NCBI RefSeq assembly: GCF_020382885.2
Contig: NC_058512.1
Location: 5,668,802 to 5,732,801, forward strand
DNA length: 64,000 bases
Reading direction: 5' to 3'
From: Scatophagus argus
Lineage: Eukaryota > Chordata > Actinopteri > Scatophagidae
The notes under the pieces were generated by a model, which made no database searches, had not been told where the DNA came from, and saw only the letters and a list, made by a program, of their open reading frames with translations. The position numbers and the translations under genes were made by a program. Shown piece by piece: positions 25,050 through 38,200 of this stretch; position 1 is the first letter of the stretch; each line of letters begins with the position of its first letter.

Positions 25050-26110
25050 CATACCACATCTCTCTCTTCCTGCTTCTCTCTGTGTTGTCTCTGTCTCCCA
25101 CAAACGCTCCCTCCTCTTCTCGGCTATTCCTTCACGTCTCTTCAGCCCATTCTTCCATCCCTCTGGCGTTCGTGTTTGCTTTTATTCCCACCTCTCTGTC
25201 ACTGCTGCTCGGTGAGCTTCACACCGTTTCCCTTCCACTGTGCAGAGTCCATCTGCTCCTCTCTTGTCTCCCCTTTCCTCTCCTCCTCCTCCTCCTCACC
25301 ACTTTCTTCTTTCCTCTCTGGTTGTGTCTTTCTCTATCTCACCCTCCTCTTCTCCCGTGGATTCATGCCTTTCACGTGGGAACCTTTTTATCCATCCCTC
25401 AGAGCTCTGAGCTCCGCTGTGCCTACCTAGCTGTCTGAGCGTTTGTGCTGTGAGTGGAAGTGAATGGACAGGAGGGGGAGCAAGAAGACAAGAGTGTGCA
25501 AACAGGCAGTTATCCTCTCAGATGCTCCTCTCAGTTCTCCCTGTCTTGCTCCTTTTTTCTCTCTCCCCCTTTCTCTCTGCATCTCTCCATCATGACCCCT
25601 TCTCCGTGTCGCCATGCAAGCCCCTGTATCCTTGTAAGCAAAGGGGGGTGGGGGGGAGCGTGGGATGGAGAGTGGGAGGCAGAGGGAGGTGGAGCTAGTG
25701 AGTCGGTCTAATTAAAAAGCAGAGTATGTACAGCTGCAGAGGGCAAAGAGGGAGACAGCGAGAGGAGGAGAGGGGAGGAGAGAGGGGAGCAAAGTGATCA
25801 AGGGGGCGGAACCAAGGGACAGAGAGGGAAGAAGCAGTCAGTAGGGGGTGGAAATGAGGGGAATGGGAAGGTTGTGGGGGGGCAGCTTGTAGTGTGAGGT
25901 AGAGAAAAGGAAAAAGCTGACAGGACACCACGGTCAGCTGGAGAGGAATGCAGAAAGGTCATGCATAGAGAGAGAGAGCGAGGGAGGAAGGGGGGAGAAA
26001 GAGGGAGAAGGAGATAGGAACAGACAGGTAGGATTATTCTACAGATATCTCCCATATGAGGGGAGGCAGAGCTGGGGAACCGTGACCAGCAGGATAATAG
26101 AGACACATGG
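25050..26110. repeat. Polypyrimidine tract followed by polypurine tract
   Basis: On the plus strand, about 25050-25620 is strongly C/T-rich (tctctctc, cctcctcctcct blocks). The strand bias then flips, and about 25640-26110 is strongly G/A-rich (gagggagg, agagagagagcgagg). The switch point lies near 25630. Long open frames here are products of the bias. Confidence 0.75.
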
Positions 26111-28194
26111 ACAATGGCCCTCTGAAGCAGAGGCAGATCCACAGTCAGCGAAGGTTAAACCACTTCAGTGTTTTCAGGCCTCTTTAAATTAATATGCGTA
26201 AGTGTTCACAGTTGTGCATTCAAATTAAAAGGCAAAACACTGCTGCATTAAGCTAATCTCATATTTTTGCTTGTGTTATTGTCTGTCTGAAGTTCTGCGC
26301 ATGGGGAACGTGTTGTTTTTGGCCAGGCTTGATGACTAGAACAAATTGATTTTTTTTATTATTATTTTTTTTTAACTTGTCGTACGTGGACCCCATCATC
26401 ACTGCACTGACTGTTGTCACCTGAGGCTGGTTAGTAGAAACCCCTCTATACAGCAGAGATAGAGCGATAAAGTCTACACCTAAATGCCTTAAGGGCTGAG
26501 ACATCTCATCCCATTTTATCAGCTCTGATCACTTATCTTGTCCTATCTCCCCTTTTCTATCAGGCTTAGATTAACATCCCAGTGAATCTTGTTTTTACAT
26601 CTCTCAGATGCTCTTTCTTTTACACTTTCAGACCCCCTTTTTTGTACAATATCAGTGAAATGGATTTCAAGTGGAATTTCATGGAAAGAGCACGATTATT
26701 CCCACAGAGTTTACAGTGATAAGTGTCGAATGGACAGCACTGTCTGCTGAAATATTGATACCTAATGTACTTCTGGTATACATATAAAAATCTGCAGAGG
26801 GTTTAACTGGACCCCTCACAAGTTTCTTGCTATAACTACGCTCCTACTTATGCAGATATTTAAACAAAAGAGGTTGATTTTTTTCAAATTATACTTAAAA
26901 CAAATTTAAAACAAGTCTCATTAGTTATGACAAGAAAATATGTTGTAACACATGTCACATGAACAATATCTTGTTATCAAAAGGATTGTAGACTGCAGAC
27001 AGACGCTAGAGGCTGACATCAGCCTGCTAACATAGTCAGATCAACAATGCAAGAATGTTAACGTCTGACCATGAACTACCTGCACAGACAGTCAGTGACT
27101 ACAGATGAGCAAACAGCAGCTACAGAGCCAGATGTATCAGTCAGTAGAGCAGATCTGCTGAATCAGTAGAGCTGCTGGAGTGGCTAAACAGGGAGCCAAA
27201 CAGTAAAATAAATAACAATACCCAAAGAAAAAAACAGACTGTTTGATTGATTGAGAAGCCTGTTATAAAAAGCAGGATGACAAGGTTATCTGTTGATTGC
27301 TGCAAAGTAAAATGTGGAGCTCCCATGAATCCATAACATGGACAAATATAAAAACTAATGCCTGATGTGCAAACTTATCCAGGTAATTCAGAAACAGGCC
27401 CCAGGATCTGCACCTGCAGGTGGATTGAAGCAGAGTGACGCAATGGTTAATGGGATGTTCAGGGTCATGTGCTGCACTGAGAGTTTTGCTTTGCAGTGAC
27501 GCTGACATCTATGAAAGTTGAAAGGCGAGTGATGCTAGAATCAGTGCTTGTTTGTGGCTGTTGGAGGCTGTCAGTGTGGCACGGCAGCAGATGGAGCAAT
27601 GGAGGATAATGAAAGGAGGACAGACTGTATGAGGCTTCCAAACACGCGGCGTCTAACGGCTATAGAGAGGACCTTGACTTTGCAGACGACAAAGAGTTCC
27701 TGCTGGTAGTTTTTTGGGTAGCGTTTAGTTTGTCATTTTGACGATGTCTGTAGCTCCCCACCATCTCAAATGTCCTACTGGTGATTACAGTGGAGCTGTG
27801 AGAAGGTCAAGGCATCTTGGAAGAGATAAAACGCAGTTCTCAATAGTTTTAGAGACTTTCAGGCACAGTAGCTGTCTGCACATCGCTTTTGCTGCAGCAT
27901 TATTGGTATTTATCACAAGAGCCATCTGTTTACTGATATACTGCATTTGCTGCATACCCACGTTAGCCAGGATAAAAAAAAAAAAAAAGTTGGGGATTTT
28001 GCATTTCTGAGATAACCTGAAGGATTAAGTGTTCTTTTAAGGGCTGACAAAATGTTCCTACCTCTCAAAGTAAATAAATAAAGCCAAACTGTCATATAGC
28101 TTACCTCATGAGTTGGTGTTCTGAAATACATATTCATTGGACCCCGTAAATATGTTAAATGTCGTTTGACTTAGGTGTCAGTATACCTTTTTGA

Positions 28195-28530
28195 GTGTTG
28201 GTCTAACACTCGGTCAGTTGGTCAGTGAGACCACCACTTTGGTTCAGACTGGAATATCTCAACAGTATGGAAGAGAAATTTTGTAAAGTCATTATAGTCC
28301 TCAGATGATAAAAATAATTACTTTGGACACTCTAACTTTTCTTTCAGCGCTACCAAGAGGTTGACTTTTGTAGTATTGAAATATTTCAGCAACCACTGGT
28401 TGGTTTGTCGTTAAATTTTGTACATCAATTCATGTTAACATCCAATAGTTTGTTTAGTCTGTATACCATATTCTCATCTCGTTACTGGTGAGCATAGCAC
28501 ACTTACGTTAGCTTCTTAGACCACTTTTGT
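28195..28530 (+). repeat. Dispersed teleost repeat, 'ccactttggttcagactgga' type
   Basis: Blocks ccactttggttcagactgga, atatctcaacagtatgg, a gaaattttgta block and a second half repeating caaccactggttgg and aaattttgtaca are typical of a very common fish repeat. Related fragments are at about 31125-31215 and, reversed, at about 63265-63385. Confidence 0.6.
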
Positions 28531-29512
28531 ACCTGATAAGATGCCTCACAGAGCCGCTAGCATGGCTGTCAACCCTTAGTCTCGTCATCTGACAAATCAA
28601 TAGTCGCTCTTTCTCTTGCTTTGTATTGTCCACATGAATCAGTCACATCCTCCCAGGGTGAGGCCATGAAATCTAATTTATTATTTATCAAAAATAATCC
28701 AAACGCTCCCTTCAAATATCGAAATTAGATTGTGCTTTCACAGTGCTCACAGAGCCACTAAAAGAACACCACCAGCCTCACTGGCACCATTAATCAACCT
28801 CTGTGCCTGACCTGCAACAGAGAGGTGAATTTTAAGCGGATCCTTTAAAGTACACTCAGATCAAGTCATCAGTCACAGCCTAATGCAAAGTTGCAGTTAA
28901 GGGGAACATGTCTAGGAGCGAGATCTAACCACGGCCATTACCTGAAAAAAGATTTTATTATTTTGTTATCTCAGTTTCAAGCATGATGGATGAACGGAGG
29001 GGGGATTCAGTCATTTGGCGGACCTGGACGTAGCTGGCTCTTCCCTGTTTGATCTGTGCCGGGCCCAGGACATTGTCAAACATCTTAAGTTCCTTTGATG
29101 GATGAGGGAACATTTCCCGCTTGGTTTTTGTGCCGATTAATGACTTTCTGTGTCTGTCCTCTTGTCTAGAAACAAGGCTGGAGGTCATGCTGCTCGGCAA
29201 CATAATAAATGGCTGAGAAGATAGACTGTAGAGAAGGTTCTCGCTGCTGCTATGTATCAGAAGGCACTAGCAGCATCATTCTTAATGTTTGGTCCTTTTG
29301 TCTGCCTCAAATAAATCTTGGAAAGTGATCTGCAGAAAAGGATCAAAAGCAGTCCTAGTTCAATCAGCATGGAGCTGCAGAAAATAAGAAAGTTTTCATT
29401 TTGATTGCCTCAGGACATGTTCTCTTTGGTAGCTCTCTCCAGCAGGTGGTGATGTTGTTCTTAAAGTATCAGGCAAGGTTTAATTACAATACACTTTCCA
29501 AATGATTCAGAA

Positions 29513-29525
29513 GGGGGGGGGGGGG
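29513..29525 (+). repeat. Poly-G tract, 13 G
   Basis: An uninterrupted run of 13 guanines spans the line break at 29520/29521. It is a possible quadruplex-forming or sequencing-error-prone site. Confidence 0.95.
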
Positions 29526-31124
29526 AAATTTGTTTCTTTCCAATGTCTCCTTTTAGCCTCCTTGTCTTCATATTCATTAGCGAAGAGTGAAGGAGGAAAC
29601 AAACACTCCGATGATGAGCATTAGAGAGCGTGTATCCTCCTGTGTTACGTCTGTGTTTGCTCTTGGCTATGTGAATGAAATCTAGCTCTGAGCCCGTGTG
29701 CTGCTGATGTCACTGATGCCAAGCATCTTAAAGGAATGTCACTTGATATAATTCATTTTTTAAAAATGGGGTTAAATATAGCACAGAGTTCTCACATGTT
29801 CTCCAGGTATGTGATGCTGATAAAGTGATGATGCAGCAACCATGAACATCCCGATCCGCTTTGGTCCATTTCATTTGATGTTTTTTAGGCACACATCAAA
29901 GGCTCTCCAGCCTTTGCAGCTTGCCAAAGATTAAAAAGGAAATGCTATTTTATATTTTCTAGATTTTGGCAATAACCTTAAACTAATTTTATTATAGAAA
30001 GCATTACTGTTTCTAATATAAGAGATTAATATGAAACAGTTTGGCTTTAGAACAGATACACTTCTGAACAGCGGAACAATTTCAGAACAATTTGCATCCC
30101 TGGACCGGGGAGGAGAAGTCTGTATTGTGTACGATTAATTTATGTTGTTTTTTTGAGTGTTACATTTATTATGATCAGTGCAAACCGTTCTCAGTCTACG
30201 AATAAACGTGACGTGAGATGATGAAAGATCTTTGTCTGCAGGCATACGACCATTAGTTACATAAACGGGTCTAAAGGTCTCCATTTAGAGGAAATACTTT
30301 CTACTACGTGTATGAAAGTGAGACTGAGGACAAGCACCATTTTATGTTTTGGTTTTTTGCAGGGGGGGAGATAAGTTACATGTATGTATATGGGCTTGCT
30401 GTAGCCTGGCAGGAGTCTTAGGTCATGCAAGCCTCTTTTGTTGTTATTGTAATAAAACACTGATGTTCAGGTGGAGTTTTAGCCGTCAGGTTAATATGCA
30501 AAACGTTGCTGAAAGAGCTGCAAAGCGGCTGAAAATGACACAAATGTGCCTGCATGTCGGCGCCCAGGGTGCCGTCGTTTCACAATCCATCCATGAACCT
30601 GACAAATAAATGATGAGCTCAGGGTTCAGTATGCAGCAGGATAAAAATTCAGGCTGGGAATCTCACATCAGCACATGGTTATCGCCATTCAATCACCACA
30701 TACCACATAATTTTAATCAACAATCACAATATTTTTTCTTTTGTGAAAACTAACATATCTTTAGGTTTTGTTACTACGAGCCAAAATACCTTCAAAAACA
30801 CCTGGAATAGGGAAAAAAAGACAGAAAAAGAAAACAAGCGCCTTCAGGTTCAAGAGTTGCAGTCTCACATGTATAAATACTGTATTGTTTTACAGCTCTG
30901 CCTGGACGTCAGGTATTTTCACCTGACATAATAGAGCACAGAAGTCTTTCTAAAATTATGTCTACCTGCATATGCATCCGCATCGCTCCTGCATAGCACG
31001 ACTGAGTGTTGATGCCGTTTATTCTTTTCCATTTTTTTGAAACCATAAATCAACTTGGGAAGGCTAGCCCTCCTCACATGGTTTTATAAACACTAATCAC
31101 ACTCCTTTATCATGAGCATTTCTT

Positions 31125-31215
31125 TAATTTTGCTGGATGGATGAAATCTGATGATATTTTGTACTGATATTCATGGTCCTCAGAGGGGATGATGTCACAA
31201 ATATAACTCTCAAAC
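31125..31215 (+). repeat. Fragment of the 'ccactttggt' dispersed repeat family
   Basis: The tggatggatgaaat, ttttgtactgatattcatgg and tcctcagagggg blocks match the internal part of the element at 28195-28530. Confidence 0.5.
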
Positions 31216-31989
31216 AACAGTTTGGTTCATAAGAAACATAAAAACAGCTGGTTTCCTGTGAAATTTACTGTGAATATACCAAAAATATGAGTTGTTACTG
31301 AGTACACTGAGGTCGTGTCTATTTTCTTTTTTTTTTTTTTTCGTGTGAATTAGTTGTTCAAAGGGTCGCTCCATCAAATGACTGGAGCTGGTTGCAGGCT
31401 GGTACTCGTTCTTCCAGCAGGACTCTTGATTGATCTCTTCGGAAAGTTATTTAATTCATCAGGTAGACACTCTAATGAAACGCTAACCCGGTTGGAAAAA
31501 AACAAAATCCATGAATCAACAACTCATCAACATTTAAAATGTATAACTCTATAATTACCGATCTATTAGAAAGAGTGAACGCAAGCATTTATTTGATGAA
31601 TTACTGGCAAAATAATAAGGATAACCATCCAGAGAGAAACACCAAAATGATTTATTTTACTTATAACTTCTGTATAAAGCTGCCCATACATTAAACTTCC
31701 CTGACTTCTGACATCTCTCCACTTTTGTAAAAGCTCCTAATAGCAGATGTAAGATCATCAGCAGTGAGCTGAGGGAACATGTTTGGCAAAGAACATGAAG
31801 GATATATATATATGAAGTATCATAGTATTAGTTAAAGCCTTCTATGAAAGCATCTTTAATCAAATCTGAAATTCATTTCTGCTTTTGAGCCCACAGGAGC
31901 TCGTTTCCTGTCCACTTCATAACAAACAGAAAAGGTCGCTGGGGCACCTGCTGCTGCCTCATGCACCTTGTGGCTTCTTACCTGCTGCG

Positions 31990-32252
31990 CTATCAACTTG
32001 TTTTGTTTACCTCTCCGCTCCTGACACGTGGGAGAAGGGGAGAAGGAGGGAGGAGAGGAGGGGAGGGGTGGAGGGAGGGCAGGAGAGGCGGATTAGCGCA
32101 GCGTCAGTGCTCGGTTTTAGACTACAACAAACACACAAGTGATTGAGAGAAAAGCGTACAAGGGAAGAAGCCCATTTCCACCTGCCTGTCCTCTTCGGTC
32201 AGCATCAGCATCTCTCCGAGCTCTCTCCATCCAGCACCCGCTGCGTTCAAGC
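31990..32252 (+). promoter_or_regulatory. Candidate promoter and 5'UTR of the BNIP3-family gene
   Basis: The region upstream of the ATG at 32253 changes to a G/A-rich, CpG-containing character. It contains a CACGTG palindrome at 32025-32030, with further ACGTG cores just inside intron 1 at 32311-32315 and 32386-32390. ACGTG is the core of hypoxia-response elements, and mammalian BNIP3 is a well-known HIF-1 target. No TATA box is obvious. The transcription start cannot be placed from sequence alone. Confidence 0.45.
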
Positions 32253-35200
32253 ATGTCTCTGTCCGGCACGCAGACACCGGAGGACGGACTCTACGGTGAG
32301 TGGCGGTGGTACGTGGACCAGGCCGTTGTTTACCCTGTTACATCACCACATGTGTTTGTTTTGCCTTCACAGCCACGGCGTAGATACGTGTGTTTTTCTG
32401 CTCAGACGCAGCTATTGGAAAGCGAACCATCAGCCTATTGAGGCTGTTCTGTGCGTGCACAAAGCGGTATTTCATTTGCAAACATCAACAAAGTGGGTAA
32501 ACATCACAGGCTGAGCAATGACCTCCCTTCATTAGCTTCAGCGCGTTTACAGGTCTGGCGTGGGGATGTGAAACCGCAGCGGCGGACGTGATACTAACAG
32601 CATGTCAGACTGAGATCAGGTGTGAGAGGATGCCACACAGGCAAGAAGGCACTGCCAGTTTTATAGTTGGCATTGTTGTTGCCACTGATACTGTCATTGT
32701 GTAAACGGATTCCCTGACTCACCTGTTTGTATCTCTGTAAGCCAATTAAGATGTGGAGATTTCCTGACGCTTATAGCTCCACTGTGCTGTGTGCACGTTG
32801 CTTGGCACAGAGGATGCTGGGTAAAACATGACACTAAGGGACTGTATGAAAATGATGTGCAGGTTGGAGTTTATGTCATTTGTAGCCTGACCGACTGACT
32901 ACGTTTTATAGTGAAGTACTGATATCAATATTTAGGAAGTCCAAAACATAATTAGTGTGCGCATGTTTACAAAGAATACCAGCTGCACTTTGTTTTTTAA
33001 CTAAGGCCTGATAAAGTAATTGGCTTTGTATAAACGTAATATAATTTTTAATTGAATTTGACAAAATATGCAAATGAATCAGTGTCCACCCGCTGCTGTT
33101 TGGATTTGGTCGTATCAAGATGAACTGCTGGTGGCACTAATTAACCAGTCAGGTGCCAGTGAAGGAGGAGACTGCACATTGTAATTAAAAAGTCAAACCT
33201 GAAACGATGGGAAACCATGTGGAAAATAATCTTTTATTTTGTTTCATGTATTAATTTTAGGAACTTTACAGTCTCCTCATAGTCTCTTCACTGGTAAGCT
33301 TGAGATACTTTTAAATCACATGCTCATGAGTTATTCTTTGTCTGATTCATTGCATTTTTCCAACTTTCCCACCTCAGCCATGTGTGAAAACTTTCTGGTA
33401 ATATTACAACTTTTTCATATTTTTTAAAATGTACAAATTGAAAAGGGACACTCGGACCCTTCAGCTGGCAAAAAGCACCTAGTGCACAATCGACCTTGGC
33501 ATAATTTTGGTGTATTTTGTCAGCGAATTTTGCAAAACCAAATAAGAAGGGAGTAAGAAAATCTAAATCAGAGGCAAGAAAAAAGAAAAAAAATAAACTA
33601 AAGACACCCTGTTTTCGTAGAACAACAAGACCCTCCCTTCAGCAAAAAGAAAAAAGACACCCATATCTGGAAGCAGACATTCACAGCCTGGCAAATAAAA
33701 AAATGAATCTGTTGTGTTGCAGTTCATTGAGTCTTTTAACATCCAGCTCTTGTCCACATTACATAAAGCTGATTTGGCAGCGGCACAGATGAATGTGTAC
33801 AGGATTGCAGCACAGAAACTGATTTAGTGCTGCAGAATGGTGACAGAGAAGTCAGGCAACAAGGCTCTTGTTATGTCATAACTCCCCTCTGTAGAAAAAT
33901 AACTAGGGCAATGGCACAGTTTCCCCGCTCTGCCCTCCCTCTCTTCTTTACTCCCACCCTCCCCCCTCCCTCCAGCTCTGTGCCCACTCATGTCTCTACC
34001 CCCTCTTGCTGCTGTTTGTGTGATTACACAGTGTCATAAAGTGAAGATTAGAGAGATCACATGAGGGGGAAGGATACTTTGGTAGGCAGATGAGGTGTTG
34101 ATATTTTGTAAATGTTGCCTGTGTCACAGAGGGATACAAACAGCATGACAAGAGAGAAACAAGGGGAGGAAGGGAGAGGGTGAATAGCTAATCTCTGACA
34201 GAAATAAGACCTTACGTAAGCAAGCATGCTGTCAGCCTGAGTTAGGCCTGCCCCACTGTTTGGCTGTGGGTGCGTGCGCGCCGTATACAACAGTATGCAT
34301 GTGTGTGCATGTGTAAATCTCTTCCTTGTCATGCACCCAATGAACCTGCGCGTCCATTCATTCATATGCTCTGAGTGTGTGTGTGTGTTCAGAAGTCATT
34401 GATAGAGAGAAACAGACCCTGGCTTTTTCACAGGACCGTCCAGCTGGATGTCCATTCTGCATTCAGCGTCTCTCAGGCCATCGAACATTGTGTACGATCA
34501 GCACACACCTGTCCACTCACTGTCCACTCCAAACCAAACCTCCAACTTTTTTACTAGATTGGCTGATGTGGTTAAAAAAAACAAAACAAAAAAAAAAGGA
34601 TCACAGTTTTGTTGTGACAAAAATATTAGTTGAATGAGTGAGTGAATGAATGAAGTGAGGTTACCCACGTGCATCATATGGAGCACCAGAAGAGGATTAG
34701 TAGGTCATTCGGGGACAACAAAACATGCAGTGGTCAGTTATCTAAAGAAAAGACCATTAAATTAATTGTTAGGATAAATACAAGCACAGCATAAAAAAAA
34801 AAGACAAAACGAATATTTTGGGTGTGTGTGTGTGTGTATGTTATTTATTTGAAACTCACTGAAAAAAATTGATAAGTAATTTTTTAATTACAGTCTGCTC
34901 AGAATCATTAACACGGTAAAAAGACTTTGCCATCAAACAACAATATTTCATTACATTTGTCAATGCGATTCAGCTGGTAGTTAAGTCTCATTCAGTCAAT
35001 GCCCAGCTCTGATATCTTGTTAGAATCTGATTTCCAGTGATAGATCCACTCTCAGCAGAGAAAACAACAAAACCGATGCACTCAGTGTAAACACTGAATT
35101 TGAAGGTCAAAGATTTGTTTACTTTCCTCTTCACAGCTCCTCATGGGGCTCGTTACAGTCTAACATGTGTGTACAAAGCGCCGCTGTTTTCCGCCTTCTT

Positions 35201-38200
35201 GCTGAGTGCCCGAGCATCATTACAAACTCTGCTGCTTGTGCCGTTCGCTCGTCAGGCTCCTGGGTCGAGCTGGAGGAGCTGATCGCAGCCGTGAGCCGCA
35301 GGGAGAGTCTGACCGGGCCGGAGGACAGCATCTCCTCCACCCTGCAGGGGGAGCTGGAGAGGATCCTCCTGGAGGCCCAGCTCGAGTGTGAGAGGAGTAG
35401 AGACAGGTAATGATGCACTTTGCCTGTGTGGGTCTAGTTTTTTGGCATGCACAGTAATGAGCTTCATTCTGTGCTCTGTGGATCTTTAAGTTGTTTTTCA
35501 CAATACTAAACCCACAGTGTAAAAGTCTGCTTGTTGTCCACCAGTCCTCCACAGGTCGGGACTCCACAGTCCACCGGTTCTCCAAGACCCTCTAGTGAGC
35601 AGGACAGTGACTGTGTCCCCATACAGGTATTCATTTTCATATGTTGTTAATATCCATTAGATTACTTCATTCTCCTTTGTGTAAATATTAAAAAAAAAAA
35701 TACACACATTTAATTTTGTTGTGCCCATTAACTACAAAATACACACAATATATTTGCATTCAGTTCATTTTACGTTATTGCTGACCGATTGCCAAATGGA
35801 AGAGGAAGTTTTTGTATTGATTTCCTCTTTCCCAGCCATCCATTTCAGTACAGTTTCAAATCAGCTTGCAGAGACGTTAAGCTTGCTAGTGATAGGCAAT
35901 CTATCTCTTTTAAAATATTGTTGAGATCCAAGAGAGAGTCAGATGAGTCGTTTTCTGTTTTATTGAACTGTGCTTGAGCAGTTGCTTCTTGCTAAATGGT
36001 TGTTTGAGATTTCCCCCTGAAGATTTACAAGAGTTGTTGTAAATGTGTTCAAATTGAATCAGTATCAGTAACGTAGATGTGCTGAGTCTGCACTAGTCGC
36101 TGTACTCCCCCCTCCTAACATTCTCTTGTGTGTATGCTGTTTTTCCCCGACTATTGCACATCATCTGATCATTTATCCATGTTACAGGAGGAAAGTGAGC
36201 GACGAGGGGACACTGACTGGGTGTGGGATTGGTCCAGTAGACCTGAAAACATCCCACCAAAGTAAGACCAGCGTGTTTAAAGTCATTTATTACATTTTCT
36301 ATTATATTTAATTATGTTTGCTACTGCTACATCCCCAAGCTAGAGTTCTGTTAAGTATCCACAGAGAGTTGTATTTCAAAGGTGTGTCAAAAGAATAATA
36401 CTTTTTTGACTATTAGCTTAGCTTAGCATAAGCACTCAAAGCTGAGGAAAACAGCTAGCCAAGCTCACCCTAAAGCTCATAACTCTACCAAAGAGCACCT
36501 CTAAAGCACACCAGCTAACATGTGGTATCTAGTTTGTCTCTATACTGACTCTCTATACAAACAGAAAAATAAAAACAACAGTTTGTTTTGTGTTATGCAG
36601 TTACATGCCGTTACCTGGAGTTGTGAGTCTTGTCATCACTGTGAGGTTGCCAGAGGAGACATTGGCTTGTTTGTGAGGAGTTAGCCTACATAACAAATGT
36701 ATTTATATTTGATTAAAGAAATGTCTTTTGGTCTTTGGCAGTGGTTGACTAACGAGGCCTCTTTCAGTTGCAAAATCCCCCCCCAAAAATTAGGATTTTG
36801 TTGGTGTCTAGTGCGCCTCATCAGTTTGATTTTGACAGCAGGTTCGAATGCCGTGTTTTAAATTTTGTTTATACCTTTGAGTGTTGAGAAATGCATGAAT
36901 CACTCTCGTTTTTTATTTACACTGCCATGCTTGACATTTAATCTTCTGCAATACAATAAGTCTATTTGACAGCGAGTAGCTTTAATGGTCTCAGACTCTC
37001 AATGCCTCGCTACCTTTCAGCATTCTCAGTCTTCTCTCTTGTGTTCTCATTATCTCTGTTTATTTTTTTTTTCCCTTTCTATCTTCCCTCTCCTCACATC
37101 TCTTATCTCTGGCTCCTTATCCTCCTCTCCCTCCTTCTCTCTCTCTCTCACTCTCTCTCTGCAGAGAGTTTGTGTTTCAGCACCCAAAGCAGCAGGGCTC
37201 CCTCAGCGTGAGGAAGACAGAGGTGATGAAGAGAGGTATCTTCTCCTCCGATGTCCTCCTCCTCCTTGGTCCCTCATTGCTGGCTTCACACCTGCTCACA
37301 CTTGGAGTCGGGTGAGATACACACACATATATTTGCATATAAACTCACTTTTTATCCATTTTATTTTATTTGAAGTTAATGTCTGAAGCACCTGTATTAA
37401 AACGCTGACAGCTACACTAAGTCCCACCTCCCTTTAGTTACTGGTACAGGACAGAGATCCTAACATTAGCTTCACCATCCCTGCGTGCACACACAAATAG
37501 TACGCAGTAATTGTGCTGTTTGCAAACAAGTCTTTTTTTCAATGTAATCTCCACAAACTAACATAGGGGATTAAAGATCCAGTGTGAGAATTTAGCGACA
37601 ATTTGCAACCAACTGAACACCTCTCGTTTTATCCTCCTCTGTGGTGTTTAAAAACACGAAAGACCCTCTCCAGAGCCACTGCTTTTTTTTTTCTTTATTC
37701 TGAGGACATTTTCTTGGCCTGCCCTTATCTGAGTTAGGTTGGTTACCCCTCGCCTCTGTTAACTTTGTTGGTTAGTTTTTTATCATGAGGCGTGATGATT
37801 GTCGGGGTTATGATAAGAATATCAAGCTCAGGCCTATTCAAAGCATATCAAGTACTGCCGTTTTGGCACATCCCACAGCGTCTCATCCAGATGCTGAAGG
37901 GATCCACGTATCTGGATGAGAGGAAACATCAGTATCAGATGATCAGAGCAACTGCACAGCGCGGCATTGTTTGTCCCAACAACGGTGGAGGTCTGGGTTG
38001 AGTGGTGGTTCGCACGCTCGACTTCCACTCAAGAGACTGCAGCCTGCGTCTCGTGTGAAACCGGACTTCACTGATCTTGTCCTAAAGCTAACCACACACT
38101 TTTTGTGCCTAATCTTAACCAAAGTGATGTTTCATTTTAAGTAAGTGTTAGAGAGGCATTGTGGCAGGAGGCCTGGGCATCTCTGTACATGTGAAAGGCT

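Larger units (their letters stand above)
18013..31990. other. 14 kb intergenic region without a recognised gene
   Basis: This is upstream of insyn2b (minus strand) and upstream of the BNIP3-family gene (plus strand), so it carries the 5' flanks of two divergently arranged genes. I see microsatellites, CT-rich stretches (about 20380-20590 and 25050-25620), GA-rich stretches (about 21230-21430 and 25640-26110) and dispersed repeats at about 22570-22760, 28195-28530 and 31125-31215. No open frame shows a recognisable protein family. Non-coding first exons of either neighbour could be here, but nothing marks them. Confidence 0.6.

Noticed and set aside
25040..25438. Leu/Ser/Pro-rich plus-strand open frame of 132 codons
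   Set aside because: The C/T-rich tract produces long open frames in several registers; the hydrophobic look comes from CTC/TCC codons.
37980..38060. tRNA-like box sequence (ggttcgcac...)
   Set aside because: No cloverleaf can be drawn and the stretch lies inside a MITE-like element.
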